The notes beneath the pieces are model-generated. The model made no database searches, was not told where the DNA came from, and saw nothing but the letters and a program-made list of their open reading frames with translations. A stretch of DNA of 64,000 bases from Leishmania infantum JPCM5. Taxonomy: Eukaryota; Euglenozoa; Kinetoplastea; Trypanosomatida; Trypanosomatidae. A program made the translations under genes and the position numbers. The first letter of the stretch is position 1, and every line of letters begins with the position of its first letter. The stretch spans positions 597,001 through 661,000 of the forward strand of contig NC_009414.2 in assembly GCF_000002875.2 (NCBI RefSeq). The letters run 5' to 3'. Below are positions 52,296 to 62,281 of the stretch, piece by piece.

Positions 52296-54759
52296 TCAGT
52301 CGTCATTAGCATCATCCACGGCATCAGGGTGTGCGTCGACGCCGTCATCGACCGGCAGCGCTGCTGTTCTTGCTGCTTGGCCGCTATCATCAGCGACAGA
52401 TATGGAAGACACTACGGCACCTGCATCAGCGACTACGTCCGCTTCTGCTAGCTCTTTGACTGACGGTGACGCTGACGCCAGTGCGCCGCCTGTGCTACAC
52501 GACGATGTGTGGTCTCTTGCTGCCCTACTATCGGATCCTTCAACAGTCACGACGACGATAGCGGCGGCCGCGGATGCGCCGTATCAAGCTCCGGAGGCCT
52601 TGCCCAGCCTGCAGCCTCTGCCGAGTATCGACACGGCGCAGCTGCGCGGATTCATCTCGAATGCGACCGGAACGGTGTCTACGAGCTGCGCTATGCCGCT
52701 GCAAACGGTTTTGCCCGCCTTAATTTCCCCCTCGCATGACGATCCTGGCGACATGTTGGCGGCTCCACGGTCGTCGCCGCCGAGGGCACCGTCTTCCGCG
52801 GCGTCCTCTAGCGTCGCCAGCGACGCATCGACATCGCAGCATGGAGTTGCGAGCTCACTGTCCACAATTGCGCTGGCACCGTCACCAGAGTCCCCGGTCC
52901 CGTTCGTGCCGGTTGTAGCTGCGGATCAAGCGCACCATAGTGAAATCCCTGGCCCGTCTCCAGCAGGCGCCCTGTCGACCACGTCTGCTTCTTCGCCTTT
53001 GTCGCAGCCGCGGACGACAGCCGATGCAACGCGCATCGTCGCTTGCGACTACGCAGAGCCTACCACTCGAGAGGAGCGCTTCCGCCTGGGCCTCTCACCG
53101 TCTATTGAAGGTGCGGTCACTTCGCCAGCGATACGCGGCGCAGCGGCATCTCCTAGAGTCCAGAGCGCTACCCATTCGCTATCAGCAACACCATTGACAC
53201 TCGATGCTACGCTCGCTAGCACACCAGAGGAGGACAAGGTAGCGGTGCCACTGCCCAGGGCTGGGAATGGCGACCACTGCGTCGCAGGAGGCGGGGTTCT
53301 TCTGGGCACGACGGAAGCCCGTGTGGCGCTTGATGACACTGCAATAGCAGAGCCTGCCTTGTCGCTCAGCTCTGTAGCCGTCAAGGTGAACGCTGGGGCC
53401 GGCCCGCAGGCAGAGGGTGGGGCGTCATTCGAGGCACCCAAGAAGACAACGCCGCTACTGATGCGGCCAGCGGATGCACCGAGGAAACTGACGATACCAA
53501 CCGTGTCAATGAACTCAGACATCGGTGGAGCTCGGCAAGACGGGAATGATGATTGCCGTTGGCTCATGGTAAGCGTGGGGCCGCCAGTGATGCAAGAACC
53601 TGAGAAGGCGCCACCCGCTTCGCGAAAGCGTCGTCGAGCTGCGTTGGCAGGCCCCAACCGGCAGCCGCGTCGTCCTGCCCAAGGGGCAGGCAGTGAGGCG
53701 AAAGCCGCCGAGGAAGTGGAGCCGGCTCGTTCTTTGTCTGCGCAGCCTAACAGCGGCCTACTGCATGCGACAGCAGCCGCGGGTGAAGCGATCTGCCATG
53801 CACCCACTTTGATCAAGACTTACGCACCGGCGGCGGTGTCTGCCGCCGTGCAGGGTAGCGGTGGTGAGGAGGCGTCGGATGAAAAGCGGCTGGATGTGCT
53901 ACGACCGCCTGGGGTGGCACACGAAAGAGACGCTGGTGACATGGACGTTTGCGCTTTTACGGGATCAAATACGCAAGAGGAGCTTCCAGGGGATGCACAC
54001 CAGTATGGCTTGCGCCGTGTGCGTGCAGATTATGGAGCGCAGGCCGAAACGGCAGAAGATTCGTACCAGACAGAGGCGCCTGTGGTGTCCTGTAGCGGTA
54101 AAGAGGCGTCCGTGACGTCTCCGCCGCCGTCGCCTGTTGCGGCAGGCGCGAGCACCGCGGCGGCTCGTGCCACCGCTACCCCATTACCAGGCATCAACCT
54201 CACCACTGAGACCCCCACACCGACAGCAGCCGTTCACAACGCCAAGCCGAAGAGGGGCCATCGTGGTGCGCAGGGGACAGCAGCGGCGTCGCGAAAGGAT
54301 TCAGAGCCAGGGGCTCTGACGAAGGAGGCGGGCGCGCCTGCTTCTTTTCTGCCAGCCTCCTCCAGGCCAGTGCTGAATCTCGCCGGCGTCAACGTGCAAG
54401 CACTCTTGGCCGAAGGTACCGACCCTCCCCCTCTGTACACACGCCGCCAGCGTCGCACGCGCCGGAGGTCAACCCTTGCCGAGGATCACCCGCTGTTTGC
54501 TGAACATCGCGACCTGTGGGAGCACGACACGGCAGGTCGCATCCTCCCCAGAGCACCGTTTGCTAGCGATGCAGATGTGCTGAATTCGCTGACGGAGTGG
54601 ACCGACTCGCCGGCGTTGGTGTACGCGCAACTCCTCTGGCGCTACGCACCGGCCCTATTTGTGAACTTGGCGATGCACGACAGCGACGCCACACCGTATG
54701 TGAAGGTCGAGCCAAAAGTGGAGGCAGATACCCGTGTGAAGCAAGAGAAGATGGAATGA
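52291..54759 (+). CDS. Disordered, probably nuclear hypothetical protein with C-terminal SUMO-consensus motifs
   Basis: 822 residues from ATG 52291; the frame is open upstream only from a TTG, and ATG 52402 is an alternative start. Most of the chain is Ala/Ser/Pro/Thr-rich and lacks predicted domains. Two basic clusters (RKRRRAALAGPNRQPRR, and RRQRRTRRRS near residue 720) resemble nuclear localisation signals. A compact, conserved-looking segment covers about residues 715-800: LYTRRQRRTRRRSTLAEDHPL, then a helix ending YAQLLWRYAPALF. The last 20 residues hold VKVE, PKVE and VKQE, where VKVE and VKQE fit the psi-K-x-E SUMO consensus. I do not recognise the family; chromatin or kinetochore association would be a guess. 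Confidence 0.75.
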   Translation: MSQSSLASSTASGCASTPSSTGSAAVLAAWPLSSATDMEDTTAPASATTSASASSLTDGDADASAPPVLHDDVWSLAALLSDPSTVTTTIAAAADAPYQAPEALPSLQPLPSIDTAQLRGFISNATGTVSTSCAMPLQTVLPALISPSHDDPGDMLAAPRSSPPRAPSSAASSSVASDASTSQHGVASSLSTIALAPSPESPVPFVPVVAADQAHHSEIPGPSPAGALSTTSASSPLSQPRTTADATRIVACDYAEPTTREERFRLGLSPSIEGAVTSPAIRGAAASPRVQSATHSLSATPLTLDATLASTPEEDKVAVPLPRAGNGDHCVAGGGVLLGTTEARVALDDTAIAEPALSLSSVAVKVNAGAGPQAEGGASFEAPKKTTPLLMRPADAPRKLTIPTVSMNSDIGGARQDGNDDCRWLMVSVGPPVMQEPEKAPPASRKRRRAALAGPNRQPRRPAQGAGSEAKAAEEVEPARSLSAQPNSGLLHATAAAGEAICHAPTLIKTYAPAAVSAAVQGSGGEEASDEKRLDVLRPPGVAHERDAGDMDVCAFTGSNTQEELPGDAHQYGLRRVRADYGAQAETAEDSYQTEAPVVSCSGKEASVTSPPPSPVAAGASTAAARATATPLPGINLTTETPTPTAAVHNAKPKRGHRGAQGTAAASRKDSEPGALTKEAGAPASFLPASSRPVLNLAGVNVQALLAEGTDPPPLYTRRQRRTRRRSTLAEDHPLFAEHRDLWEHDTAGRILPRAPFASDADVLNSLTEWTDSPALVYAQLLWRYAPALFVNLAMHDSDATPYVKVEPKVEADTRVKQEKME

Positions 54760-57700
54760 CCGGCCTGTGTGCTTCATCGTCGTCTCGGCTTGAGGTGTGC
54801 TGTGCTCCGGGGCGTGCGCGCTTGCGGATGTGCGTGCCGCTGCGCTTGGAACACGCTGCTTCTCTGTCGTCGCATTCGTCGTTGTCTTTTGCGCAAATGC
54901 AGAGCGGCTACAGTGGAACAGAAACCCGATCACTCCCCAATGACCTCTTTTTTTCGCTGCTGTGCAACACATCGTGAAGGGCATGCACATATAGAGAGCG
55001 GGAAAGGACAAACCACGGGCAGAAAGACAAGCCTCAATGCAAAATGGAGACGCTACCCGCCCCTGCGGGGCGCCGAAGGCATACGTCTTTCACGCGGTAG
55101 CGTAGCAACAAATAGAGAGACCTCACCGCAGTGAGCATCACTGACCCACAACTACTTCGCTTCAGCCACAAGCTTCCCACCACCCGCATGCGTGTGTGCT
55201 GCACAAAAGGGCCAGTGACGCAGTAGCTGTGGATTCTTCTGACACTGCTCTCTTGAATCTATCCTCCTCCGTCTTTCTTCACGTCGCTTTCCTCCCTTTA
55301 CGGCTATAAATACTACATGCCTGCCTCGCGGCGTCTCCTCCAAACATCTTGTGCTCGTCTCGTGTCTCCGCGTCAGGCAAACAACAAAAAAGAGAAACAC
55401 CGACCCCCTTCCCCCCTCCTCCCACACACACCAAAAAAAAATAAAGGAAGCGAAAGTCAAAAACAAAAAAAAACAAGCAAAAACACACAAAAGGGGAGTC
55501 GAAGAACAAGGCAAAGTTCGACGCTGCACCTATCCCCCTCTCCCACGCCCCTCTCTCTACAGCTCGGCCGTGTCAAGTTGGGTATTGCTTTTTTTTTTCT
55601 CCCCCTTTTTTGGCTAGGTAACACGTCGCTCCGGCTTGCAATCAGTTGGTGTATCATTGCCGCTCTTGCTGGCTGTGTGTGTACACAGGTGAGCCGGGCG
55701 TCATCGACAGGAGGGAGAAAGCAGAGCGGTGGCGGGTATGCCCCAGTGAGACGCTGATTGCGCCCTCCTCCCACACCCTTCACCTCTGCTGCAGTTGCCT
55801 CTTTCCCCCCTCTCTCCGACTTCCCACTTTTTGCTTTAAGTGCACACCAGTACACGCGCACTCCCTCCTCCTCCCTCCCCTGCCTCACCCACACAAAGGA
55901 GGCTCCTCCCCTCTCTGTCGTGCGTGCCGGTGTATCTCAACGGACCTTACTTTCTCTGTTGGGCTTTCTGCTTTCTTCACCTTTGCGGTTGCTTTCGCAG
56001 CTGTTTTCTGCCCATCCCTCTCTCTCTCTCTGATCTTTCCTCTCCTCCGTGCTCCCCCTTTTCCTTCCTTCTTTCTTGTACTGCTGTTGGTGCTGCTGCG
56101 GGTACTGACTGTGGTGGTGCATCTTGCCTCGTTCTCCGTTTTTTCTTCTTTTTTTCTGCATGTCGTACGAGGGAGAGCGTGGCTACAGAAGCCCACCCAT
56201 ACAAATTCGGACCTTTTCTTTGTTTGTTGTACAGCCGTGCCGCGTTTATGTTTACAGTTTTATGTAGTTTTTCCTTCTCGTGTTTGTGCGTGTGTGTCTT
56301 TCCACTTTTGCTCTCTCTCGCACTTTCTCTGTTTTTCTGAAAGCAGTGTCAAAGACTCTCTCTCACTCCCTCCCTCCCTCTCTCTCTGTGTTGCTAGCTG
56401 CTTTCTTCTTTTTTTTGTCACTTACTTGCTGTCGAGTGTGTGATTGGTGTCGTTGTCTCATGTACATATCACCCTCTGCAGAGATACGCCACTGATGCTT
56501 CTCCCCTCCTTTTTTTCGTTCGCGTCCTTCTCGTCCTTCGATTTGTATTTTCGCGTCTCCGGGCCTGTCTGCACCCTTTCTGGAGGGGGTGGTGGTGGTG
56601 GCACATCTTACTTCTCTCCTTTTTTTTGGCGCGTGCGTGTGCGAGTGTGTGGTCACAGTGTTCTCTCTTGATTGTCTCTCTTCGTTTGCTCTGCTGCGCT
56701 CGCTTGGTATTGCCTCCCTCCTCTTCCTCCTCGTCATCGTCGCCATTGTTTTTCTTTTGCCTGCACCCCCCCCTTTCCCTCCCTTCCTCCTCGCAACGCC
56801 TCAGTGCCTTCCATCTCGTAACTCTATTTCTGTACTTCCCCGCCTTCTTTTCCCTTTTCCTCTCGTCTCTGCCGCTGTCTGCGTTGGCTCCCTTGTTGGA
56901 GCTTCATTCTGTTTCTCTTTTCTTTTGGTGTGTCTTTGTGTGTGTGGGTGCGGGGGGCGTCTGGACTGTGCACAAACTACGTTGCGTGAATTTTTGCAAG
57001 CGTTTTTTTTCCTTGTGCTGCTGCCGCTCATCTGTCCCTTGCGCCCTCCAAGATTAGTCGCTCTCTATTTCTGTTGCTGGTCATTGTCTCTGTGGTTGAT
57101 TTCACTGCTTCCTTTTCGGCGGCATCTTTTTTTTGTTTGTTTGACAATCACTCACCACCCACCACCCCTTCTTCTTGCTTGTATGGTTGTCGCCTACTCG
57201 TACTTCGTCTGCTGTCACCCCTATTGCTCGCTGTACGGTAGCGGCCGCTGATGCTTGCTGGCGCTTCTGCAGTAGATCTTCTCTGCTTGATAGAAAGGGC
57301 TCTCTCCATCTCTTATCTTTCCTGCCGGCGTGTGTGCTTACAGCTCGTTTTTCTTCTGCTGTTCTCATCGACGTTTTCGGCTTAGATCTATATTGTGTGC
57401 TGACACTCTCGATTCGATCACCGATACGCTCGTTTCTTCTGTTAAAAGTCTCTTTTTTCAGCTTTTCCGCGGTAGCGCTGGCGAAGCTTTCCCGTGCGCG
57501 ATCTTGACAACGGCGAAGTACACTGTCATCGCCCCCCTCTCTCCCTCCTTGTCTGCCGCATTTTCCCTTCGCCTCCACGCTGATCTTCACATCAGCGTCT
57601 TTTTCTTGTACCTCTTCGATGTTCTTGAGCTCGCACATCACCTGCTCTCCCTTTTCGGCTTGTTCGTGTGCTTGCACGTGTGCGCGTACCGTCACAGCCG

Positions 57701-58156
57701 TCTACTTTTCCCTCTCTCTTGTTGGCGTGACACATCTTCTTAGCACTTCTTCCTAACATCAGATTGTCTTTTGCGCCTGTGCCCACTGAGTACTTTTTTT
57801 TTGTGTCTCTTGCGTGTGCGTTTGTGTCGCTCCGTACTTTTCCCTTTTCGCCTTCTGCTGCTGCTCCCGCTCCGCCTCTGCGTGCCGGCGCCTCACCTGT
57901 CTGATCGCCGCCGCTTTCTTTCTTTTTCTGTCTGTTTCCTTTAATTTTTCCCTTTCTTCTCGGTACATCTCGATTTGTTGAGGGTTGCTGTGGCCACCAT
58001 CAGCGTTGCGGACGGATCGCAGTCTTGGCACGGCGTGAGGCACGCCAGCTGCCTTTTAGCGTGGCGAAGCGCTCGCAGTATCCTTCCTAAGCACTCTTTG
58101 GGGAGCGTTGGGCCCGCTTAGAGCTCCTGAAAGGGACGCTGTCTCCGTAGAGCGAG
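54760..58156 (+). other. Long pyrimidine-rich intergenic region
   Basis: 3.4 kb with no supported gene. A-rich sequence at about 55385-55490 contrasts with an almost continuous T/C-rich segment from about 55750 to 57960. Open frames in this segment are low-complexity Phe/Leu/Ser/Cys translations. Confidence 0.6.
57901..57982 (+). promoter_or_regulatory. Probable trans-splice acceptor for the FYVE-PIK gene
   Basis: A strong tract at 57911-57960 is followed by an AG at 57981-57982, giving a 5' UTR of about 175 nt. Confidence 0.5.
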
Positions 58157-61100
58157 ATGAGCGACGCCGCAGCAGCAACCGCCGCGGCGGAAGCCGCTAC
58201 TACCGCCCGCACCGAGAACCCCGTTGCCGTCTGCCCGGCGACCCCGCCTCCGACAAACTGCATCGGATCTGTATGGCTTGGCGTCTACGACCGTGTGAGT
58301 CACACGCGCTTTCGCATCCACATAGAGGATCCAGTCTTTCTCTGCATCCTGAGCAACGCGGTCGTCCCGGCTGCTGAGTCGGACGGCTCGCTGCCCTTTG
58401 AGATCCAGGAGTTTGTGGAGTATCTGGACGCGTACGAGCGAGAGCGACTGCGGCAAGCGTACGCAGCGCGACGTGGGCCGAACACCAGCGGCGGCGCCGT
58501 TGGTAGCGGAAGGTGTGGCGTGCATGGCGACCCCGCCGCCGCTGCTGCGACGGCAGGATCGTGTGGCGCGGGAGGTGCAGTATCAGGCTCCGGTGCCATC
58601 TACAGCGGGGTTTCCGGTATTCCTTCCATGTGCTGCCTCAACAGTTGCTCGCCAGCCGGCGGTCCGGTGCCGCGCAAGCTCGAGGAGGCGCTGCGGGAGA
58701 CTCTGAGCGAGAACTCGGACTTCTTTTTCCGCGTGTCGAGTGTGGCGTATCACCTCGACCCGAACCCGCAAGGCGCCTCAGCGTGCACGTCCGCCTCGGC
58801 AAGTGCGGGGTCTGGCGTGATGGGCAACGCTGGCGTCGGCGCCCGCTCTCCCAGGAGAGGCGAAGGTCTCGCGTCAGCTGCGGCGGGCGGCGTGGCGTCG
58901 CTCCTCACTAACACCATCGCTGCCGCCTCGGCGACAGGGCCGCCGCCAAGGCGCAACTACTCCGTGCACAGCGGCTACAGTGCCGCTTTCCACCTGTGTG
59001 GTCGTCTCTTCGCGGACGTCTACCGGGATCACTGCCGCGCGCTGGCGCAAAAGATCGCGTCTGGCTTCTCTGGCCTGCGCGTCGAGGACTGCGTGAAGTT
59101 CCGCAAGGCGGTGTGGTCCGGCTTTCATCTGAAGGCGCTCGAGCCTTACCGTTCTGGTGCCCGCTCCGAGTCGAACCTTGAGCTGCGCTGGGTCAGCGAG
59201 AAGATCAAGGATGACCAGCACCTTTTCCCTTCACGCGGCGTAGCCCCGCAGCAGCAGAGCTCGCATGTGTCTCGACTCGTCGACGCGACACTGTCTTACG
59301 TCGCCAACGCGCGCCTTCGCGGGAGACCCAGTAGCAGCGTTGGCGGCAACGCCAACAGCAGCACCGGTGGCAACGGAGCCGCAGGTGCAGGTGGAGCCGG
59401 CGCTGCGGGCAAGGGGGGCGGCAGCGCCGCCGCCCGTGCGACCGTCGGCGGTGTCGCAGAGGAGAACGAGCTGAACACGTTCGGCCTCACGAAGCTGTTG
59501 CACAACCCGAGCTGGCAAAAGGACGATGAGTCGTCCGACTCGTGCCCGAGCTGCGGGCGCGCCTTTATCAGCCTCTCGCGCCCCCTCGGCACCCGCGCAC
59601 ACCACTGCCGCAGCTGCGGCATTCGCCTGTGTGTCTTCTGCATCACAAAGCGGGCCCACTACTCCTTCGCGAAGCTGGCGAAGCCCGGCAGCTCCGACGA
59701 GGCGGAGGAGCGCCTCGTCTGCGACACCTGCTACAAGGAATACGAAACCGTCAGCCAGCTGCACTACCTGGGGGCCCTCTTCGCGTTCGCCGGGCTGGGA
59801 TTCAGCGACTTGGTGCTCTGCCGCACCGTGAATGAGCAGTGGCGCGAGGCGGCAGAGCTGTGCATCAGCGAGTATCGACTGCTTCTGCACAACTGCGACG
59901 CTGACCTGCACTCTGTCAAGACACCGGTCGGCATTCTGCTCCAGAACAGCCTCTTTCTCCTTCTCGGGGACGGCCCGACGTCGTCCATCCCGGTCGTCCA
60001 TCACCCGGAGGCGGCCTTGCTGCTGCTGAAGTTCATTGCAACGGAGAATCTGTGGGTGCCGGATGCGTCTTATTACTTCATTTGGCGCCTGAGCAGCTCA
60101 GTGCTGAATCGCGCAGATACGGTTCTGACGAGTCTGCCCAGTCTGTCTTCGTCGGCTGCTTCAGCGGTGGAGTCGAAGCACCACTCGTTTCAGCTGCCGG
60201 TGGTGCCCAATTTCAGCCATTGGCACCTCTTCTGCACCGCTTTTTGCTCTAAGATCGGCTCGAGCTACTTTTTTGTGAAGTGTGCGGAGCTACTGTGTGC
60301 CGCGCCGACGAAGGTGTACGACGCCTACGTGGCCAGCGCTCTGGAGCGCATGACGCGCGTGTACCTAAGCACGACGGCGCTGTGGAAGCGCCTGGCAGAG
60401 GCGAATCAAGCCACCGCCGCTTCCTTTGCTGCATGGACGTCGTCGCCGCCTACGACGGCGCCGCTTCCCCTGCCAATGTTGTCAGACGTGACGGAGGGGC
60501 AGGTGGTGACGGTGTGGCTGCTGGATATGCTGCACAAGGATGCACTGGTGCCCGCGCAGCGCCGCCGCTTTCAGCAGTTGCTCGAACAGGTCATTCCGAC
60601 CGTGGCAGGCTCGAGCCTTTCCCTGGTGTTCATCATGCTCCTGTCGCTGCAGTCCACCTACTCGTACTACGGCTACGACGAGGACCTGTTCGGCCTGTGG
60701 CGGACGCGCATTGTGGCGGAGGTAGGACGCAAGGACCCTGTGGCGCGCGACCGCGTCGTGGCGACACTCGACTTCTTTCACGAGCTCGACCGCTTCTGCG
60801 CGCAGTCATCGGTCGTGAGCCAGACGTCTGTGGTGGGCTGGATCGTCGCCTACTGCAGACGCTGCACACCCAAGGCACCTGCATCCGCCACCGGCGCCCC
60901 GGGTGAGGCGACCACGCCCTCGGCACGGCGAGGCTATCACCACTCCTACATTGATCTCCCACATCCGATACTAAACCCGTTCAAGCCGTACATTGTGCTC
61001 AAGTCGATTCGTCTCTCTGGCGTCAAGGTGGCGCCGAACGCGGCGAGCAAGCCCACGTGGCTTGCATTCAGCACTTGGTCAGCCGCCGAGCACCTTGAGC

Positions 61101-62281
61101 GCGACACGAAGACGGCGGCCAAGAACTTTGGTGGACATACTCTGCCGACAGGGGAGTCACACGCGGAGCGAAGCGGCGAGGGGCGAGAGAAAGGCACCGG
61201 AGCGGCACCAACGTATCCCTCTACCAAAACCTCTGCACCTGTCACGAGCCCGGTGGCCGCAGTGAACGGCGTCTCGCCGGAGTTGCTCCACGACTCTTTG
61301 CCGCAGGAATGCATGTTCCTCTACAAGCGCGAGAACGTCGAGCGTGATCAGCTCATGTGCATCTCGTCCCGCTTGCTGCAGATGCTCCTGTCGAGTGAGA
61401 TAGGGAACGCGGAGATGCTGGACTACAGTGTGCTGCCGCTCTCGTGCGACTCGGGGCTTATTGAGAAGGCGGAGGGGCGCGAGCTGTCGAACCTGGACAA
61501 TATGGACATCGCCAGCTACGTGCTGCAACGCGGCACGCGAAGCTGCATCAACTTTCTCGCCTCCGCAAAGTTGTTTCTTCTTTTAAACTACATTTTCAGC
61601 ATCGGCGACCGGCACAAGGGAAACGTGCTGATCGGCACGAACGGTGCGCTGCTGCACATAGATTTCCGCTTTATCTTTTCTGAGAAAACGTTTGTGGAGA
61701 AGCTGGCGCGATCCACAGTGCGCATCGACGACGCCTTCCTGGCTGCCGTGGAGCAGTGTCAGCAGCGGCAATGCCCGTGCTTTGCCGGGCCGTCACCAGC
61801 GGCCGCTTCATCATATGCTCGGGGCTGCACTTCACCGCCCGGGTCCCCTGGGAGTGGCGGCTGTGGTTCATCTGCGAGTCCGACGAAGGCACCCGAGCCC
61901 TCGTCCGCCGAGATCCGCGAGGCTTTTTTCAGCTCCGCGGCGGAGTGGTTCGTGCACGTGCGCCCCTTCGCCGCCGTCTTCTACGAGCTCTGGCTCTACG
62001 CCGTGCACCGCCACACAGTCCCGTACAACGACGCCGAGATGCTGAATATGCTGAACACGCTCTTTGACCGTCACGCGTCGCAAACTTCGAGTGCGAGCAA
62101 GTTCAGCACGACCATGAAGGAATCCGTGAATGTGTGTCGCCTCAAGGACGTAACGCACTCCAGTGCTGAGGTGCTGCGCACCTTCGCTGACCAGGTGTCG
62201 CGGAGAGTATCGGAGAGCAGCGTGGACGCCATGAAGATGATGGGGAGTATGTGGAGTAGTTGGTGGTCGCGCGGAGGATGA
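58157..62281 (+). CDS. FYVE-domain phosphoinositide-kinase-like protein
   Basis: 1,374 residues from ATG 58157. A FYVE zinc finger lies at about residues 453-530 and has all three signatures: WQKD (WxxD), TRAHHCRSCG (R+HHC+xCG) and LVCDTC (RVC). The first Cys is C463. It should bind PI3P on endosomes. A PI3/4-kinase-type catalytic region lies at about 1050-1260: an LYKRENVERDQ segment in place of the usual K-x-GDDLRQD, DSGLIE, GDRHKGN (D1151, N1156), and HIDFRFIF. In the last motif the Gly of DFG is Arg (1169-1171). Helices typical of the C-lobe follow (FAAVFYELWLYAV). Just after the FYVE, residues about 535-575 resemble an F-box (LGFSDLVLCRTVNEQWREAA). Gly/Ala/Ser linkers separate the blocks. 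PI kinases with FYVE domains are, as I recall, a trypanosomatid speciality. Lipid-kinase activity is plausible but not assured given DFR. Confidence 0.85.
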   Translation: MSDAAAATAAAEAATTARTENPVAVCPATPPPTNCIGSVWLGVYDRVSHTRFRIHIEDPVFLCILSNAVVPAAESDGSLPFEIQEFVEYLDAYERERLRQAYAARRGPNTSGGAVGSGRCGVHGDPAAAAATAGSCGAGGAVSGSGAIYSGVSGIPSMCCLNSCSPAGGPVPRKLEEALRETLSENSDFFFRVSSVAYHLDPNPQGASACTSASASAGSGVMGNAGVGARSPRRGEGLASAAAGGVASLLTNTIAAASATGPPPRRNYSVHSGYSAAFHLCGRLFADVYRDHCRALAQKIASGFSGLRVEDCVKFRKAVWSGFHLKALEPYRSGARSESNLELRWVSEKIKDDQHLFPSRGVAPQQQSSHVSRLVDATLSYVANARLRGRPSSSVGGNANSSTGGNGAAGAGGAGAAGKGGGSAAARATVGGVAEENELNTFGLTKLLHNPSWQKDDESSDSCPSCGRAFISLSRPLGTRAHHCRSCGIRLCVFCITKRAHYSFAKLAKPGSSDEAEERLVCDTCYKEYETVSQLHYLGALFAFAGLGFSDLVLCRTVNEQWREAAELCISEYRLLLHNCDADLHSVKTPVGILLQNSLFLLLGDGPTSSIPVVHHPEAALLLLKFIATENLWVPDASYYFIWRLSSSVLNRADTVLTSLPSLSSSAASAVESKHHSFQLPVVPNFSHWHLFCTAFCSKIGSSYFFVKCAELLCAAPTKVYDAYVASALERMTRVYLSTTALWKRLAEANQATAASFAAWTSSPPTTAPLPLPMLSDVTEGQVVTVWLLDMLHKDALVPAQRRRFQQLLEQVIPTVAGSSLSLVFIMLLSLQSTYSYYGYDEDLFGLWRTRIVAEVGRKDPVARDRVVATLDFFHELDRFCAQSSVVSQTSVVGWIVAYCRRCTPKAPASATGAPGEATTPSARRGYHHSYIDLPHPILNPFKPYIVLKSIRLSGVKVAPNAASKPTWLAFSTWSAAEHLERDTKTAAKNFGGHTLPTGESHAERSGEGREKGTGAAPTYPSTKTSAPVTSPVAAVNGVSPELLHDSLPQECMFLYKRENVERDQLMCISSRLLQMLLSSEIGNAEMLDYSVLPLSCDSGLIEKAEGRELSNLDNMDIASYVLQRGTRSCINFLASAKLFLLLNYIFSIGDRHKGNVLIGTNGALLHIDFRFIFSEKTFVEKLARSTVRIDDAFLAAVEQCQQRQCPCFAGPSPAAASSYARGCTSPPGSPGSGGCGSSASPTKAPEPSSAEIREAFFSSAAEWFVHVRPFAAVFYELWLYAVHRHTVPYNDAEMLNMLNTLFDRHASQTSSASKFSTTMKESVNVCRLKDVTHSSAEVLRTFADQVSRRVSESSVDAMKMMGSMWSSWWSRGG

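Noticed and set aside
55646..57743. Several long + strand frames rich in Phe, Leu, Ser and Val
   Set aside because: They are expected from a 2 kb polypyrimidine segment; no domain, no codon bias.
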